Assembly: GCF_900115435.1 (NCBI RefSeq)
Contig: NZ_FOWK01000001.1
Coordinates: 372,001-436,000 of the forward strand
Direction: 5' to 3'
DNA from: Prevotella sp. tf2-5
GTDB taxonomy: Bacteria; Bacteroidota; Bacteroidia; Bacteroidales; Bacteroidaceae
Length of the DNA stretch: 64,000 bases
The translations under genes were made by a program, and so were the position numbers. The stretch's first letter is position 1, and the number at the start of each line of letters is the position of its first letter. The notes under the pieces were generated by a model. The model had not been told where the DNA came from. It was given only the letters and a program-made list of their open reading frames with translations, and did no database searches. Below, one piece after another: positions 8,951 to 16,622 of the stretch.

Positions 8951-11188
8951 TTAGTTTTTAAATTTTAATTTTTGATAACTGAGATTTGAGATTTGAGAGA
9001 TATATCCACGATTTTTCCATACATCAATCATGTGTTTACAATTTCTCCCATCTAATCCCTGTTTCCTTCTCACATTGATGGCATCTTGCAAGGTGAATTC
9101 GTCAGGCAATAGATCTAAAAGATTACGAGGTCCTGTTTTGTTGATTTTATCCTGAACCTTATCCGCATTCGCAATATCCTCCCCGAAGAACTGCATCTTG
9201 CACCACATATCATATTGCAGCGACCAGCGCACGAAGTCCTCGATGGACTTGTCCCATTTGCAGTCGTTGGCGACATACAGCAGACAACCTTTCAGCCATG
9301 CGATGACATTGGCACGGAAGGAGAGGTTTTCATAAACCCTTGATTGAGAGAGTCTTGCGAACTCCGCATTTTCCTCCACCATCTTCTGAGCTAGTTTGAA
9401 AGCCTGCGGACAGTTTACCTCCCCGACAGCCTTGGTCAGCTTCTCGATGTAAGGTCGAAGCTCCTCCTCGAAGGCAGCATCGTAGGTGCCATATACAGGC
9501 ATTTCCGCACCAATCTCACGTTCTGGTATCGTACAGAAGTTGATACGACTGATCGGTCCATCCGTGAGGACGTTACGGAAGTAACGCTGACCTTTGTTGA
9601 TGGTCGTCGCCGCATTCCAGTTGAAGCGGATACATACCTTCTCCGTCACCGAGCCGGTACCCACACGGGTCTGTCCGTAGCGGTTGCCAGGGTCGAAGGC
9701 AAGACACATGATCTGGAACTGCTGACTGCCTTTGCTGGAGCCACGAAGAGCATCAAACTGGTCTATCTCGTTCATCTTGGTATAGAGGAAATGACCGTCA
9801 GCCTCTGCCATACGCATCACGAAGGCAGGGTTCGTCATATCGGGGTCCACCTCTTGGATGATGAGCCCTTCAGGACGCTGACGCTTATCCTTGTTGGCAC
9901 CTTTCGAATTGACCTCCTGTTTCCATTGCTTCTCACGCTGCAGGTTCTCCTCGTCACGCTTACGGATGTCCGCCATGATGTAGTTAATCGGTTGTGAGAT
10001 ACAATCCTTACCGGCACCCGTTCCAGCCATCAGGACATTCATCAGAGTCGCCTCATGCAACACATTGTCTATATAGCGGAAGCGTACCTTGTAGAGATGG
10101 GCGGCAAGAGAGGGGAACACCGCATGAGCCACCGCAGGCTTATAGACATCAGGAGTGCGGGAGATCAGAAGCTGGATGAGCTTGGGTAGTTTCTTAGGCA
10201 TCTCTGGAGGTGTCTCCACCTTTTCTTCCTCTTCCTCTTTTACAGGTGTTAAATCATAAATGATACTTGACAGGTGTTTTGAGAATCCTTTAGGATTTTC
10301 CTTACAAGCAGAGTCAACGATATTTGCCAGTTCTTGTTCCGACAACCCCAATCGTGGCATGACCTGTAATAACACCTCTCGTTTGTTGTCACAGATGGCA
10401 CGGAGGTTGACCGCCAACTTATGAAGTCTTACATTACGCTCACCCTCAACGGGTATTCCTCCAGTTCTTCGCCACCATTCTTCAATTATCTTAGAGTAAG
10501 GAATTCCGTTGAATGACAGATTATTTTTCTCAACTGTGGGTTGTACTGGTGTCGAGATAACAGCTGTCGAAGGTAAGCCTTTTCTATACTGTTCTCCGAA
10601 TTGTTTCTCAAACTCGTCATCGTGATAGTCAAAGATTGCGTCGTTGATATAGAGGATTTCCTCCTGTTGTGGAGAGAAGGAAGCTCGGCTGGCATCCTTG
10701 CAAGCCTCGTCAGGCTCCACACCTAACAGGGTGGCTAGATGGTGCTGGTTGGCACTGAGGTCACCGACGGCCATATCTGCCTTGAAGACCACCCGCAACC
10801 CTTTGCCCGACGGGGTTATGTGTACCAGCATCACCTGGTTCTTGGCACCGTCCTCGAATAAGTTAGGTGGCATGTGCATGAACAACTTGGCGGGATTGTC
10901 GATGTGGTCGATGTCGAGCATCACCAGTCCGTTCAGGTGGGCGGCTTCCTGCTTGCGCCAACAAGCCTTCGAGCCGTTCTTCGACTCTGTCTCCTCAAAG
11001 GTAGCCTGGTAGATGAAGATAGGCAGTGACCGTTTCTTGGCATCAGCCTCCTTGTCGTTACCCTCCGCTTTCAGCTTGCGGAAATCGGTGATCTTGTTCT
11101 TCACACGGTCGGAACTGACGATTTTGTAGAAGTCCTCCTTCGTACAGGGTTTCGTGGGAAGGGGTAAGTTATATTGTAAACTAAACAC
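8951..11188 (-). CDS. BT4734/VirE N-terminal domain protein with DUF3987-type ATPase
   Basis: 745 residues in two parts. Residues about 30-190 form the BT4734-like (VirE N-terminal) domain, with AAHLNGLVMLDIDHIDNPAK and VHITPSGKGLRVVFK. This resembles primase-like domains that bind nucleic acid. From about residue 320 follows a DUF3987-type helicase/ATPase part with the P-loop-like LMAGTGAGKDCI. Such proteins are typical of Bacteroidales accessory islands, usually near HU-like and smalltalk genes, and may act in replication or DNA handling of a mobile element. The start overlaps nothing and is preceded by the 11204 gene at a 15-base gap. The last codons contain a GAGATTT heptamer repeat that recurs at 16132 and 16261. 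Confidence 0.82.
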   Translation of the reverse strand: MFSLQYNLPLPTKPCTKEDFYKIVSSDRVKNKITDFRKLKAEGNDKEADAKKRSLPIFIYQATFEETESKNGSKACWRKQEAAHLNGLVMLDIDHIDNPAKLFMHMPPNLFEDGAKNQVMLVHITPSGKGLRVVFKADMAVGDLSANQHHLATLLGVEPDEACKDASRASFSPQQEEILYINDAIFDYHDDEFEKQFGEQYRKGLPSTAVISTPVQPTVEKNNLSFNGIPYSKIIEEWWRRTGGIPVEGERNVRLHKLAVNLRAICDNKREVLLQVMPRLGLSEQELANIVDSACKENPKGFSKHLSSIIYDLTPVKEEEEEKVETPPEMPKKLPKLIQLLISRTPDVYKPAVAHAVFPSLAAHLYKVRFRYIDNVLHEATLMNVLMAGTGAGKDCISQPINYIMADIRKRDEENLQREKQWKQEVNSKGANKDKRQRPEGLIIQEVDPDMTNPAFVMRMAEADGHFLYTKMNEIDQFDALRGSSKGSQQFQIMCLAFDPGNRYGQTRVGTGSVTEKVCIRFNWNAATTINKGQRYFRNVLTDGPISRINFCTIPEREIGAEMPVYGTYDAAFEEELRPYIEKLTKAVGEVNCPQAFKLAQKMVEENAEFARLSQSRVYENLSFRANVIAWLKGCLLYVANDCKWDKSIEDFVRWSLQYDMWCKMQFFGEDIANADKVQDKINKTGPRNLLDLLPDEFTLQDAINVRRKQGLDGRNCKHMIDVWKNRGYISQISNLSYQKLKFKN
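8977..8998. repeat. 22-bp repeat with GAGATTT heptamers, copy 1
   Basis: AACT followed by two GAGATTT units and GAGA. The same 22 bases occur in the same orientation at 16261-16282, and inverted at 16135-16156. It lies in the 3' end of the VirE-type gene. Confidence 0.85.
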
Positions 11189-11203
11189 TCGCTACCTCCT
11201 TTC

Positions 11204-11617
11204 TTATCGTTTGAACTCTACTACACCGCCTTCTTCCTCCTCGCCTTTGACATAGAGGAAATTGGTCATCTCATTGCTCTCCTGGCTCATCAGCCCTGCA
11301 GCCCTGCATGTTCCCATCGCCTTGGGGACGCTGACCCACAGCCTGTAACGCTGGCGGCTCTCCTTGAGGTGCCCGCATCCTGTCTGGTAGAGGATCTTGT
11401 CCGGCTCACGGCTGCCGCACTTTTTCTGATGGTTATAAGCTCGGAAAGCAAGACCTTCCGGGGTCATGCGGATGGAACCGTCTACACACTTGCCTTGTTT
11501 CAAGGCGTTTACTGTTTCTTCACTGATTAGAATTAATTTCTTGACACTTTGTCCAAAATTCTCACGTTCGGCAGAGTAAACTTGTTTTCTCTGCTCTCTC
11601 TTAATCGAATTTTTCAT
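11204..11617 (-). CDS. Hypothetical protein in the VirE-type operon
   Basis: 137 residues from the ATG at 11617 (MKNSIKREQRKQVYSAEREN). A longer reading to 11683 would need a GTG and adds a poorly supported N-terminus. The protein is basic, contains ISEETVNALKQGKCVDGS and a region with spaced Cys (KKCGSRE, QTGCGH), and ends with an acidic patch, EEEEGG. No membrane segments are seen. It lies between the KilAC-type regulator and the VirE/DUF3987 gene on the same strand. I do not recognise a family. It is conserved in reading frame and codon use like its neighbours, so it is likely real. The two cysteines could bind metal, but that is only a guess. Confidence 0.65.
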   Translation of the reverse strand: MKNSIKREQRKQVYSAERENFGQSVKKLILISEETVNALKQGKCVDGSIRMTPEGLAFRAYNHQKKCGSREPDKILYQTGCGHLKESRQRYRLWVSVPKAMGTCRAAGLMSQESNEMTNFLYVKGEEEEGGVVEFKR

Positions 11618-11714
11618 TTTAGTTGGATTTGTGAGAGAAGTTTTAGGAAGGTGGCCACCTTTGTATTCTAGAATTCCCTCCACTCCAACTCGGGGTTAAT
11701 AAATAAAAATTGAA

Positions 11715-12035
11715 TTAGTTGTATTTCCCAATGAGTTCCTTAAGAAAACTCTTACCCTTCTGTGTCCATACCAAGTAGGTGTGACTTTTCATCTGTCCCT
11801 CCAAAGAGAAATGCACGCATTGCCTTTCCAGTGTCAGCCCCATCCCAATGTATTTGGGGGTGAGGTGCATACCTCTAGGCGTCAGGATACCAATGTCACG
11901 CAGGAAGGAAACCATATCCTTTGTTGACATATTGTACATCTTAGCTATGTCAGTGGTAGTGACGCAGCCAACAGTTTTTTCATTATGGCGAGTTGCCTTT
12001 GCAAGCTCCTCGACGACGGTTGTTAAATTTTCCAT
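11715..12035 (-). CDS. KilAC-like phage antirepressor-type regulator
   Basis: 106 residues. TTTDIAKMYNMSTKDMVSFL looks like a helix-turn-helix, followed by GILTPRGMHLTPKYIGMGL and a C-terminal YLVWTQKGKSFLKELI. This order matches the C-terminal domain of phage antirepressors (KilAC/ANT), which bind DNA and switch phage or plasmid genes. It is the first gene after a minus-strand promoter (12197-12204) and leads the operon with the VirE-type, DUF5675 and P5-like genes. Its position suggests that it controls this operon. The N-terminal Bro or Rha domain found in full-length antirepressors is absent. Confidence 0.65.
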   Translation of the reverse strand: MENLTTVVEELAKATRHNEKTVGCVTTTDIAKMYNMSTKDMVSFLRDIGILTPRGMHLTPKYIGMGLTLERQCVHFSLEGQMKSHTYLVWTQKGKSFLKELIGKYN

Positions 12036-12080
12036 TTATCTTTTATTTTTGAATTGGTTAATTAATTAATAAAATGTACG

Positions 12081-12100
12081 TGTGTGTGCGTGTGTGTGCG
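12081..12100. repeat. TGTGTGTGCG tandem repeat
   Basis: Two exact 10-base units TGTGTGTGCG follow each other in the leader of the KilAC-type operon. It is a simple repeat and could vary in length. Confidence 0.8.
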
Positions 12101-12196
12101 TATTCGATTTTCGACATTTTTTCCCCAGCCGTTTGGATTTTTGTTTCAACATTTCAAAGAGCGCTGTCATTTTCCCGTTTCCGTTCGTTGACAGTG

Positions 12197-12204
12197 CAAA
12201 GGTA
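12197..12204 (-). promoter_or_regulatory. -7 element of the accessory operon
   Basis: TACCTTTG on the minus strand, followed by C as in other promoters here. No TTTG stands 19-20 bases upstream; that place is occupied by the G/C-rich terminator hairpin of the preceding gene. Confidence 0.55.
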
Positions 12205-12210
12205 CAGCAT

Positions 12211-12254
12211 CAAAAAAAGAAAAACCCCCTACGTAGGGGGTACGCGTAGGGGGT
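12211..12254 (-). terminator. Terminator with two alternative left arms
   Basis: On the minus strand two copies of CCCCCTACG come first, then GTAGGGGGT and a T-rich run (TTTTTCTTTTTTT). The inner pair is a perfect 18-base palindrome (12224-12241). It lies 40 bases past the stop of the 12280 gene. Confidence 0.8.
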
Positions 12255-12279
12255 ACGGATTAATCTAAGTAATTGATAA

Positions 12280-12702
12280 TCAGTCTAAAATATTTTTCAA
12301 CTTATCTTGAAAATCTAAAGACTTTCTTTGATCAAGTGCTTTGTTATAATAATTTCTTAGTGTTTCTGGTCGTACTTGCCATAGTTTGCCGAACACCTGC
12401 CAGACATCTTTTATCTCCAGTCTTTCACTTATGACTCTTGCTAATATTGCCTGTTCGGGTTTACTAAGGTCAATAGGCTGTAACTCTTCTGTAAGTAGCC
12501 TGTTATAGATAAAGTTACCCAAAACATCTTTTGCCTCGTCCGTCTTTAACGGCTCTGGTATCTCTACTTCCTTTACTTCCTCTGCGTCCACATATTCACC
12601 ATCTTTGAACTGGTTGAGGGTACCAAAATTCTCAATATACTGATAACTTCCTACAGGTCCGTGAAAGTTAATATTAAAGGTTGGCTTTCCATCACGATCC
12701 AT
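12280..12702 (-). CDS. Hypothetical protein (accessory block)
   Basis: 140 residues. The N-terminus NINFHGPVGSYQYIENFGTL resembles the short beta-type start seen in many Bacteroidales plasmid and island proteins of unknown role. The middle is acidic (DAEEVKEVEIPEP), and the C-terminal half is helical (KPEQAILARVISERLEIKD, VRPETLRNYYNKALDQRK). There is no signal peptide. It overlaps the preceding small gene by 11 bases, which suggests translational coupling, and it ends in front of a strong terminator. The gene is AT-rich like the nearby restriction genes. No family is recognised with confidence. Confidence 0.6.
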   Translation of the reverse strand: MDRDGKPTFNINFHGPVGSYQYIENFGTLNQFKDGEYVDAEEVKEVEIPEPLKTDEAKDVLGNFIYNRLLTEELQPIDLSKPEQAILARVISERLEIKDVWQVFGKLWQVRPETLRNYYNKALDQRKSLDFQDKLKNILD

Positions 12703-12883
12703 AAGAATCCTCCTTTCTTGAAAAATGATTATCCGTTACTTTTGCTACAGGGGCAAAGAAATTAAGATTGTATGTGTTTACAATGTGTATTTGCGTATTG
12801 ATTACAATACTATTACCTAACGATTGCATTTTAAGTCTCTCACGAATGAGAGACATCACAAAATTTTCTTCTTTTTGATTCAT
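12692..12883 (-). CDS. Small hypothetical protein upstream of the 12280 gene
   Basis: 63 residues (MNQKEENFVMSLIRERLKMQ...). The first third is helical and charged; the rest (IVINTQIHIVNTYNLNFFAP) is beta-like. It overlaps the next gene by 11 bases in another frame. No promoter element is evident directly upstream. It could be a separate small protein, or the remains of a longer N-terminus of the next gene split by a frameshift: the NTYNLNFFAPVAKVTDNHF end and the NINFHGPVGSYQYIENFG start look alike in kind. I keep it as a gene with low certainty. Confidence 0.45.
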   Translation of the reverse strand: MNQKEENFVMSLIRERLKMQSLGNSIVINTQIHIVNTYNLNFFAPVAKVTDNHFSRKEDSYGS

Positions 12884-13030
12884 AGTTTTGCTATAGGTTT
12901 TAAAATTACAGTTGTTAATAAGTCGTTAGTAATTTGTGAAAAATACCAATGACTAAATGATCTCGAAATATAAAATATTTCTCATGAGGTGTTAAAGAAT
13001 TTTTCCATTGCGTTTGACTTTATAAATTAT

Positions 13031-13218
13031 TAAAAAGAAGGGGCGCAAAGGAATGGTAAGTTAACAACATATTCCCAAGGGGTCCGCTTCCCTAACGTCA
13101 TGTTGAAACAACACCTATACCCGCGCCCCTAGGGGTGCGAGCAGGTAGTTTCGTAGACGTAATTCTTTTTAGTTGCGGACTATTGGGAATACGAATACTA
13201 CGGGCTCAGCCCAATATG
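13031..13218 (-). ncRNA. Structured RNA, probably 6S-like (Bacteroidales-1 type)
   Basis: A transcript of about 187 bases is predicted on the minus strand, from a consensus promoter to a T-rich end (CTTCTTTTT). The outer stem pairs TATTCCCAA (13183-13191) with TTGGGAATA (13070-13078) and GTCCGC (13175-13180) with GCGGAC (13082-13087). Inside is a large open region, then an apical hairpin (13115-13148) with CCCCTAGGGG at its tip. A closing stem, central bubble and terminal hairpin at this length is the 6S RNA plan, which mimics an open promoter and binds RNA polymerase. No open frame lies in it, and its base content differs from the AT-rich surroundings. The Bacteroidales-1 RNA family is the nearest known candidate. 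Identity is inferred from fold and promoter only. Confidence 0.5.
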
Positions 13219-13222
13219 TTTG

Positions 13223-13253
13223 CAAAGGTATAAAATTATTGACAATATGCAAA
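13223..13253 (-). promoter_or_regulatory. Promoter of the structured RNA
   Basis: Minus strand TTTG (13250-13253), 19 bases, TACCTTTG (13223-13230): an exact consensus with no open frame behind it, which supports a non-coding transcript. Confidence 0.8.
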
Positions 13254-13303
13254 GGCTTTTACATCTTTTAATGATATAATGTAAAAGTTTGATATGACTT
13301 TAT

Positions 13304-13324
13304 CACAAGGGGATGTCCCCTGTG
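13304..13324 (-). terminator. Hairpin after the restriction endonuclease gene
   Basis: AGGGGA and TCCCCT arms with CACA and TGTG outer pairs lie six bases past the stop at 13331. There is no clear T tract, so termination may be weak. Confidence 0.45.
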
Positions 13325-13330
13325 TGTTTA

Positions 13331-14527
13331 CTATAAAAATAAATATTGTTTAGGCATTCTTTCCTGTCTTTCTTTCACCATCCCGATGAACGTATACAAA
13401 TCACATATTCCCGTCCTGTATTCTTTAGGAAAACATGTCAGGTATTTGTGAGGGACAACTAGATGTAAATGATAGTCTTGCATTTCCTTTAGTTGATTTG
13501 ATGACACACCCTGCTGAAGAGTAAACAAAAATTTGTCGTCAACACGGTCTGCTTCGTTAAGAACTTGCCTCCATCTATCTTTACATGTAGTTTTTGCCCC
13601 TAACACTGTGAGCAAATCGCCTGGGAAAGCCAAATTATGATAACATTCACCATTAGGGAAAACGAAATCCGGTTTCTTATTATCCTCCGTGATTACTTGT
13701 TCTTCAAACAGCAAACTGTTTTGTGTGAAGATGTCTGCCAAATGGTGTTCTAGCGACTTTCCTGCACGTGATTTTCTACGATTTAAGACTTCATTGGCCA
13801 TTGATACAAAAGCATCAATAGATGGAAAAGGCATTGAAATAACATCTGAATAAACCTTTTCTTCCATATACTTGAAAAGTGTATATTCTGTATCCAGCCA
13901 ACCAAGAAGGACATCATCTGGAGCCTTTAATATATTTTGATTTATGATTCTGTTAGCTTCATTATAGCAGTCTCTAGCACCCTTTGCCATTATACGGGTT
14001 TCTGGGAATCTGTCAAACTTAGCCACAAATGAATTAATCAAATTTTTCAAACGTTGCTCAGGTTGCCCTGTTTGCTTAACGTCGATAATCTGATTGGTTT
14101 TATCGTATGACAAATTGAAGAAAGAGAAGAATTCATCAATATCATCGTCTGTTTGTAATACAAAAGCTTCATAATAATCTTTATCAAAACGGGCAAGAAC
14201 CAGCAGATCGCCTACGTTTTCATCATTTAAAAATGGAAAGCCTCGCCCAAAACGTGTAATACGATATTCGTTTCTTGTACCTACACCATAGTATTTGAAT
14301 CTACTGTCGGTATCAAAATCATTTTGCCAATGAATCCTTATGGGTATATCAATATTTACCCCCTTGATAGGCTCCTTATCAAGAAACATTGTCCACGCTT
14401 CTTTAGAAATATGAAAGCCACACTGATGACCGCCTGTTAAGCCTGTATCGTTGGCAGTAATAAACTTGCATAGAGCACTTTTAGCTTGTTGGACCTTGCT
14501 AGTTACTAAATTTAGGATTTCACTCAT
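13331..14527 (-). CDS. EcoRII-type type II restriction endonuclease
   Basis: 398 residues. The C-terminal half matches the EcoRII catalytic domain: HHLADIFTQNSLLFEEQ, KPDFVFPNGECYHN and the signature LGAKTTCKDRWRQVLNEAD. The N-terminal half would be the effector DNA-binding part, and GLTGGHQCGFHISKEAW fits that domain. EcoRII-type enzymes recognise CCWGG-like sites and cut 5' of the first C; the exact site here cannot be read from sequence. It starts five bases after the C5 methyltransferase gene on the same strand, so the two form one operon with the methyltransferase first. Both genes are clearly more AT-rich than the core genes, which suggests horizontal transfer. Confidence 0.88.
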   Translation of the reverse strand: MSEILNLVTSKVQQAKSALCKFITANDTGLTGGHQCGFHISKEAWTMFLDKEPIKGVNIDIPIRIHWQNDFDTDSRFKYYGVGTRNEYRITRFGRGFPFLNDENVGDLLVLARFDKDYYEAFVLQTDDDIDEFFSFFNLSYDKTNQIIDVKQTGQPEQRLKNLINSFVAKFDRFPETRIMAKGARDCYNEANRIINQNILKAPDDVLLGWLDTEYTLFKYMEEKVYSDVISMPFPSIDAFVSMANEVLNRRKSRAGKSLEHHLADIFTQNSLLFEEQVITEDNKKPDFVFPNGECYHNLAFPGDLLTVLGAKTTCKDRWRQVLNEADRVDDKFLFTLQQGVSSNQLKEMQDYHLHLVVPHKYLTCFPKEYRTGICDLYTFIGMVKERQERMPKQYLFL

Positions 14528-14532
14528 AATAA

Positions 14533-15843
14533 TTATGCGCTATGTATAGTTTTTATAATTTGCTCAGATACAGCTGTAATTAATGGTACAATTACTGAGT
14601 TTCCGCATTGCCTGTAGGCTTGGACATCCGAAACACAGTCTATTCTGTAGATATCAGGATAACCCATTAAACGAGCACACTCTCGTGGTGACAATCTTCG
14701 TGGGTTCCTTCCCTTATCTTGTGGTATCAGAATCTCAGATCCATCTTTATAATATCTTGCACTCAATGTCCTTGAAATGCCATTAAGGTCAACAAGTCCG
14801 AACCCAAAACCATTTCCTTTAGCTTTATGTTTCTCGGCATATTTTTGAAGATACAGCCATAACTTATCACTTAGTGTATATTTTGGATCAATGTTTGGGT
14901 CGAGAATCTCCTTGATCGTTTTGGTTGCCTCATGCTGTTCTGGAAAAACAAAATTTTCCTCACCATAAAACCGTTCTTTATCAAATCCAACTATCATGAT
15001 ACGTTCACGATGTTGTGGTACGTATGTTTGCCCGTCCATCACTTGATAATGAAGTGAATAGTTTAATTCTTCCAAAGTCTCACGAATAATTCGGAACGTA
15101 TTTCCTTTATCATGTGAAGTAAGATTTTTAACATTTTCAAGGTAGAAAGCTTTTGGGCGATGTCTACTGATTATATCGGCAACATCAAAGAATAGCGTGC
15201 CTTGCGTTTTATCTTTGAATCCTGTTTCTCTGCCTAGGCTTTTTTTCTTTGAAACACCTGCGATAGAGAATGGCTGACAAGGAAAACCTGCACATAATAC
15301 GTCAAAATTCTTTGGAATGAAAGATTTGGTTATTTCTTTTGTTATATCGCCAAAAGGCATGTCACCGAAGTTGGCAAAATAGGTCTTCTGAGAATAGGAA
15401 TTCCACTCAGATGAAAAAACACATTTTCCTCCTTGAGCCTGCATCGCCAAACGAAAGCCCCCCATTCCGGCAAACAAGTCGATAAATGTAAACTTGGGAT
15501 TTTTAGGAGCTGGGAATGGCACATTGAAAAAATCCGAGAAGAGATCACTTTCAAGTGGGCTCTCTGCCGCCTTTGCTACTTCGTCATCACTAACGTCCTC
15601 CCACTTCGGGTTTTTCTTGTCATGCTGTTGTTTATAGCTAATATAGTCACGTATTGTGGCAATAATCTCGTCACGTTTTTCACCCGATTTTATGTCGTGC
15701 TTACCATCCAAAGAGTGAAGATGATGGCTTAATATGGCAACTTGTGTCTCATAAGAGGTTGTGCCATATATTTTTACACCTTCTTCTGTTATTTCTTCGG
15801 GAAAGGACTCGAGATTCATGTCTGTACTTACACTTCTTTTCAT
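14533..15843 (-). CDS. DNA (cytosine-5) methyltransferase, Dcm/M.EcoRII type
   Basis: 436 residues. The catalytic order is complete: [16 protein letters not shown] (AdoMet binding), [16 protein letters not shown] with the catalytic Cys, [22 protein letters not shown], and at the end [11 protein letters not shown]. The region before the catalytic core (about 130 residues) is an N-terminal extension as in Dcm and M.EcoRII. It should methylate the inner cytosine of a CCWGG-like site and protect against the endonuclease encoded next to it. The ATG lies only seven bases after a TAAATTTG -7 element. AT-rich codon use sets it apart from the housekeeping genes. Confidence 0.93.
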   Translation of the reverse strand: MKRSVSTDMNLESFPEEITEEGVKIYGTTSYETQVAILSHHLHSLDGKHDIKSGEKRDEIIATIRDYISYKQQHDKKNPKWEDVSDDEVAKAAESPLESDLFSDFFNVPFPAPKNPKFTFIDLFAGMGGFRLAMQAQGGKCVFSSEWNSYSQKTYFANFGDMPFGDITKEITKSFIPKNFDVLCAGFPCQPFSIAGVSKKKSLGRETGFKDKTQGTLFFDVADIISRHRPKAFYLENVKNLTSHDKGNTFRIIRETLEELNYSLHYQVMDGQTYVPQHRERIMIVGFDKERFYGEENFVFPEQHEATKTIKEILDPNIDPKYTLSDKLWLYLQKYAEKHKAKGNGFGFGLVDLNGISRTLSARYYKDGSEILIPQDKGRNPRRLSPRECARLMGYPDIYRIDCVSDVQAYRQCGNSVIVPLITAVSEQIIKTIHSA

Positions 15844-15850
15844 TTAGCTG

Positions 15851-15858
15851 CAAATTTA
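15851..15858 (-). promoter_or_regulatory. -7 element P1 of the restriction-modification operon
   Basis: TAAATTTG on the minus strand, seven bases before the methyltransferase ATG. The same CTGCAAATTTAC context recurs at 15959-15970 and may be a second start (TAAATTTG at 15962-15969). Neither has a good TTTG at 19-20 bases. Confidence 0.45.
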
Positions 15859-15981
15859 CACATTATTTGTTAGAAAAGTATTGATGTCTTTTATTTTTAA
15901 TAATAATTATGCCTTTAAGAGTGATTCCGGATTGACTTTACATTGTGTTCCATATCGCCTGCAAATTTACGAAACAAAAGG

Positions 15982-16005
15982 GAGACAAATTTTCAAATTT
16001 GTCTC
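15982..16005. promoter_or_regulatory. 24-bp perfect inverted repeat, likely operator
   Basis: Arms GAGACAAATTT and AAATTTGTCTC flank two bases (TC). A third half-site TTTGTCTC follows at 16018. It lies in the -33 region of the second -7 element of the restriction-modification operon, where a regulator could act. No controller gene is seen in the window. Confidence 0.65.
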
Positions 16006-16054
16006 AATTCCTTATATATTTGTCTCATCCCCATCGATTTTGAGTTAAAAACAT

Positions 16055-16087
16055 TAAAAATCCGCACAACCTTCACAGATTATGCGG
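16055..16087 (-). terminator. Terminator hairpin with TGTGAA loop, copy 2
   Basis: Minus-strand stem CCGCATAATC and GGTTGTGCGG around TGTGAA, followed by ATTTTTA. The stem differs from the copy at 3320-3352 at several paired positions while the loop is the same. No annotated minus-strand gene lies upstream. Confidence 0.65.
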
Positions 16088-16131
16088 AAATCACATTCTT
16101 CTAAACATTGGTTGTGTGTCAGAAATATCAC

Positions 16132-16285
16132 AAATCTCAAATCTCAAATCTCAGTTATTGAAAAAAAATTCGTATTTATTTTTATTATATATATATAATA
16201 TATATATTATATATATATAATAATATAAAAATAACACTCGGTCGGAAATTTAAAACAAAAAACTGAGATTTGAGATTTGAGATTT
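16132..16285. repeat. 25-bp inverted repeat of GAGATTT heptamers around an A/T-only tract
   Basis: 16132-16156 is three AAATCTC units plus AGTT. 16261-16285 is AACT plus three GAGATTT units, the exact reverse complement. Between them 16183-16229 is purely A and T (TATATA runs). No convincing gene lies here. Confidence 0.85.
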
Positions 16286-16345
16286 TACCGCAGCAAACAC
16301 ATTCAACGCACTGCCATCCCTCCATTGGAATAGCCTGTAAAGGGG

Positions 16346-16430
16346 TATAGTAGTATCTCCCGTGCCCTTCGGTAGATACTGGGATTAACGATAATAGATA
16401 CTGGAATAAGGGATAGTAGATACTACTATA
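16346..16430. repeat. Iteron-like repeat TAGATACT at 22-bp spacing
   Basis: TAGATACT occurs at 16373, 16395 and 16417, exactly 22 bases apart. A 13-base inverted repeat (TATAGTAGTATCT at 16346-16358 and its complement at 16418-16430) frames the set. It lies beside the A/T-only tract. Confidence 0.7.
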
Positions 16431-16513
16431 AATTTCTAAGAATATGTTAACACAAATTAACATGAAATTCGCATTTTATTAACAGATTTTCACAGAAAAT
16501 ATCCGCCAAACTA

Positions 16514-16544
16514 TTGACATGGCGTGTTAAATATAGTACCTTTG
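16514..16544 (+). promoter_or_regulatory. Promoter of the HU-like gene
   Basis: TTG (16514-16516), 20 bases, TACCTTTG (16537-16544), followed by a leader of about 75 bases. Confidence 0.75.
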
Positions 16545-16622
16545 CATTGTCAATCAGATGTTGCGCAACGATGAAAGACACACAATCAACCAAATCATTA
16601 ACCCTTTAAACACACAAAAACT

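Noticed and set aside
12224..12241. 18-bp palindrome first read as an operator
   Set aside because: On the minus strand it is directly followed by a T-rich run and lies after a stop codon, so a terminator is the simpler reading.
16185..16463. A 92-codon minus-strand frame across the AT-rich repeats
   Set aside because: Its end is encoded by TATATA runs (YIYNIYIIYI) and it has no promoter; the repeats explain it.
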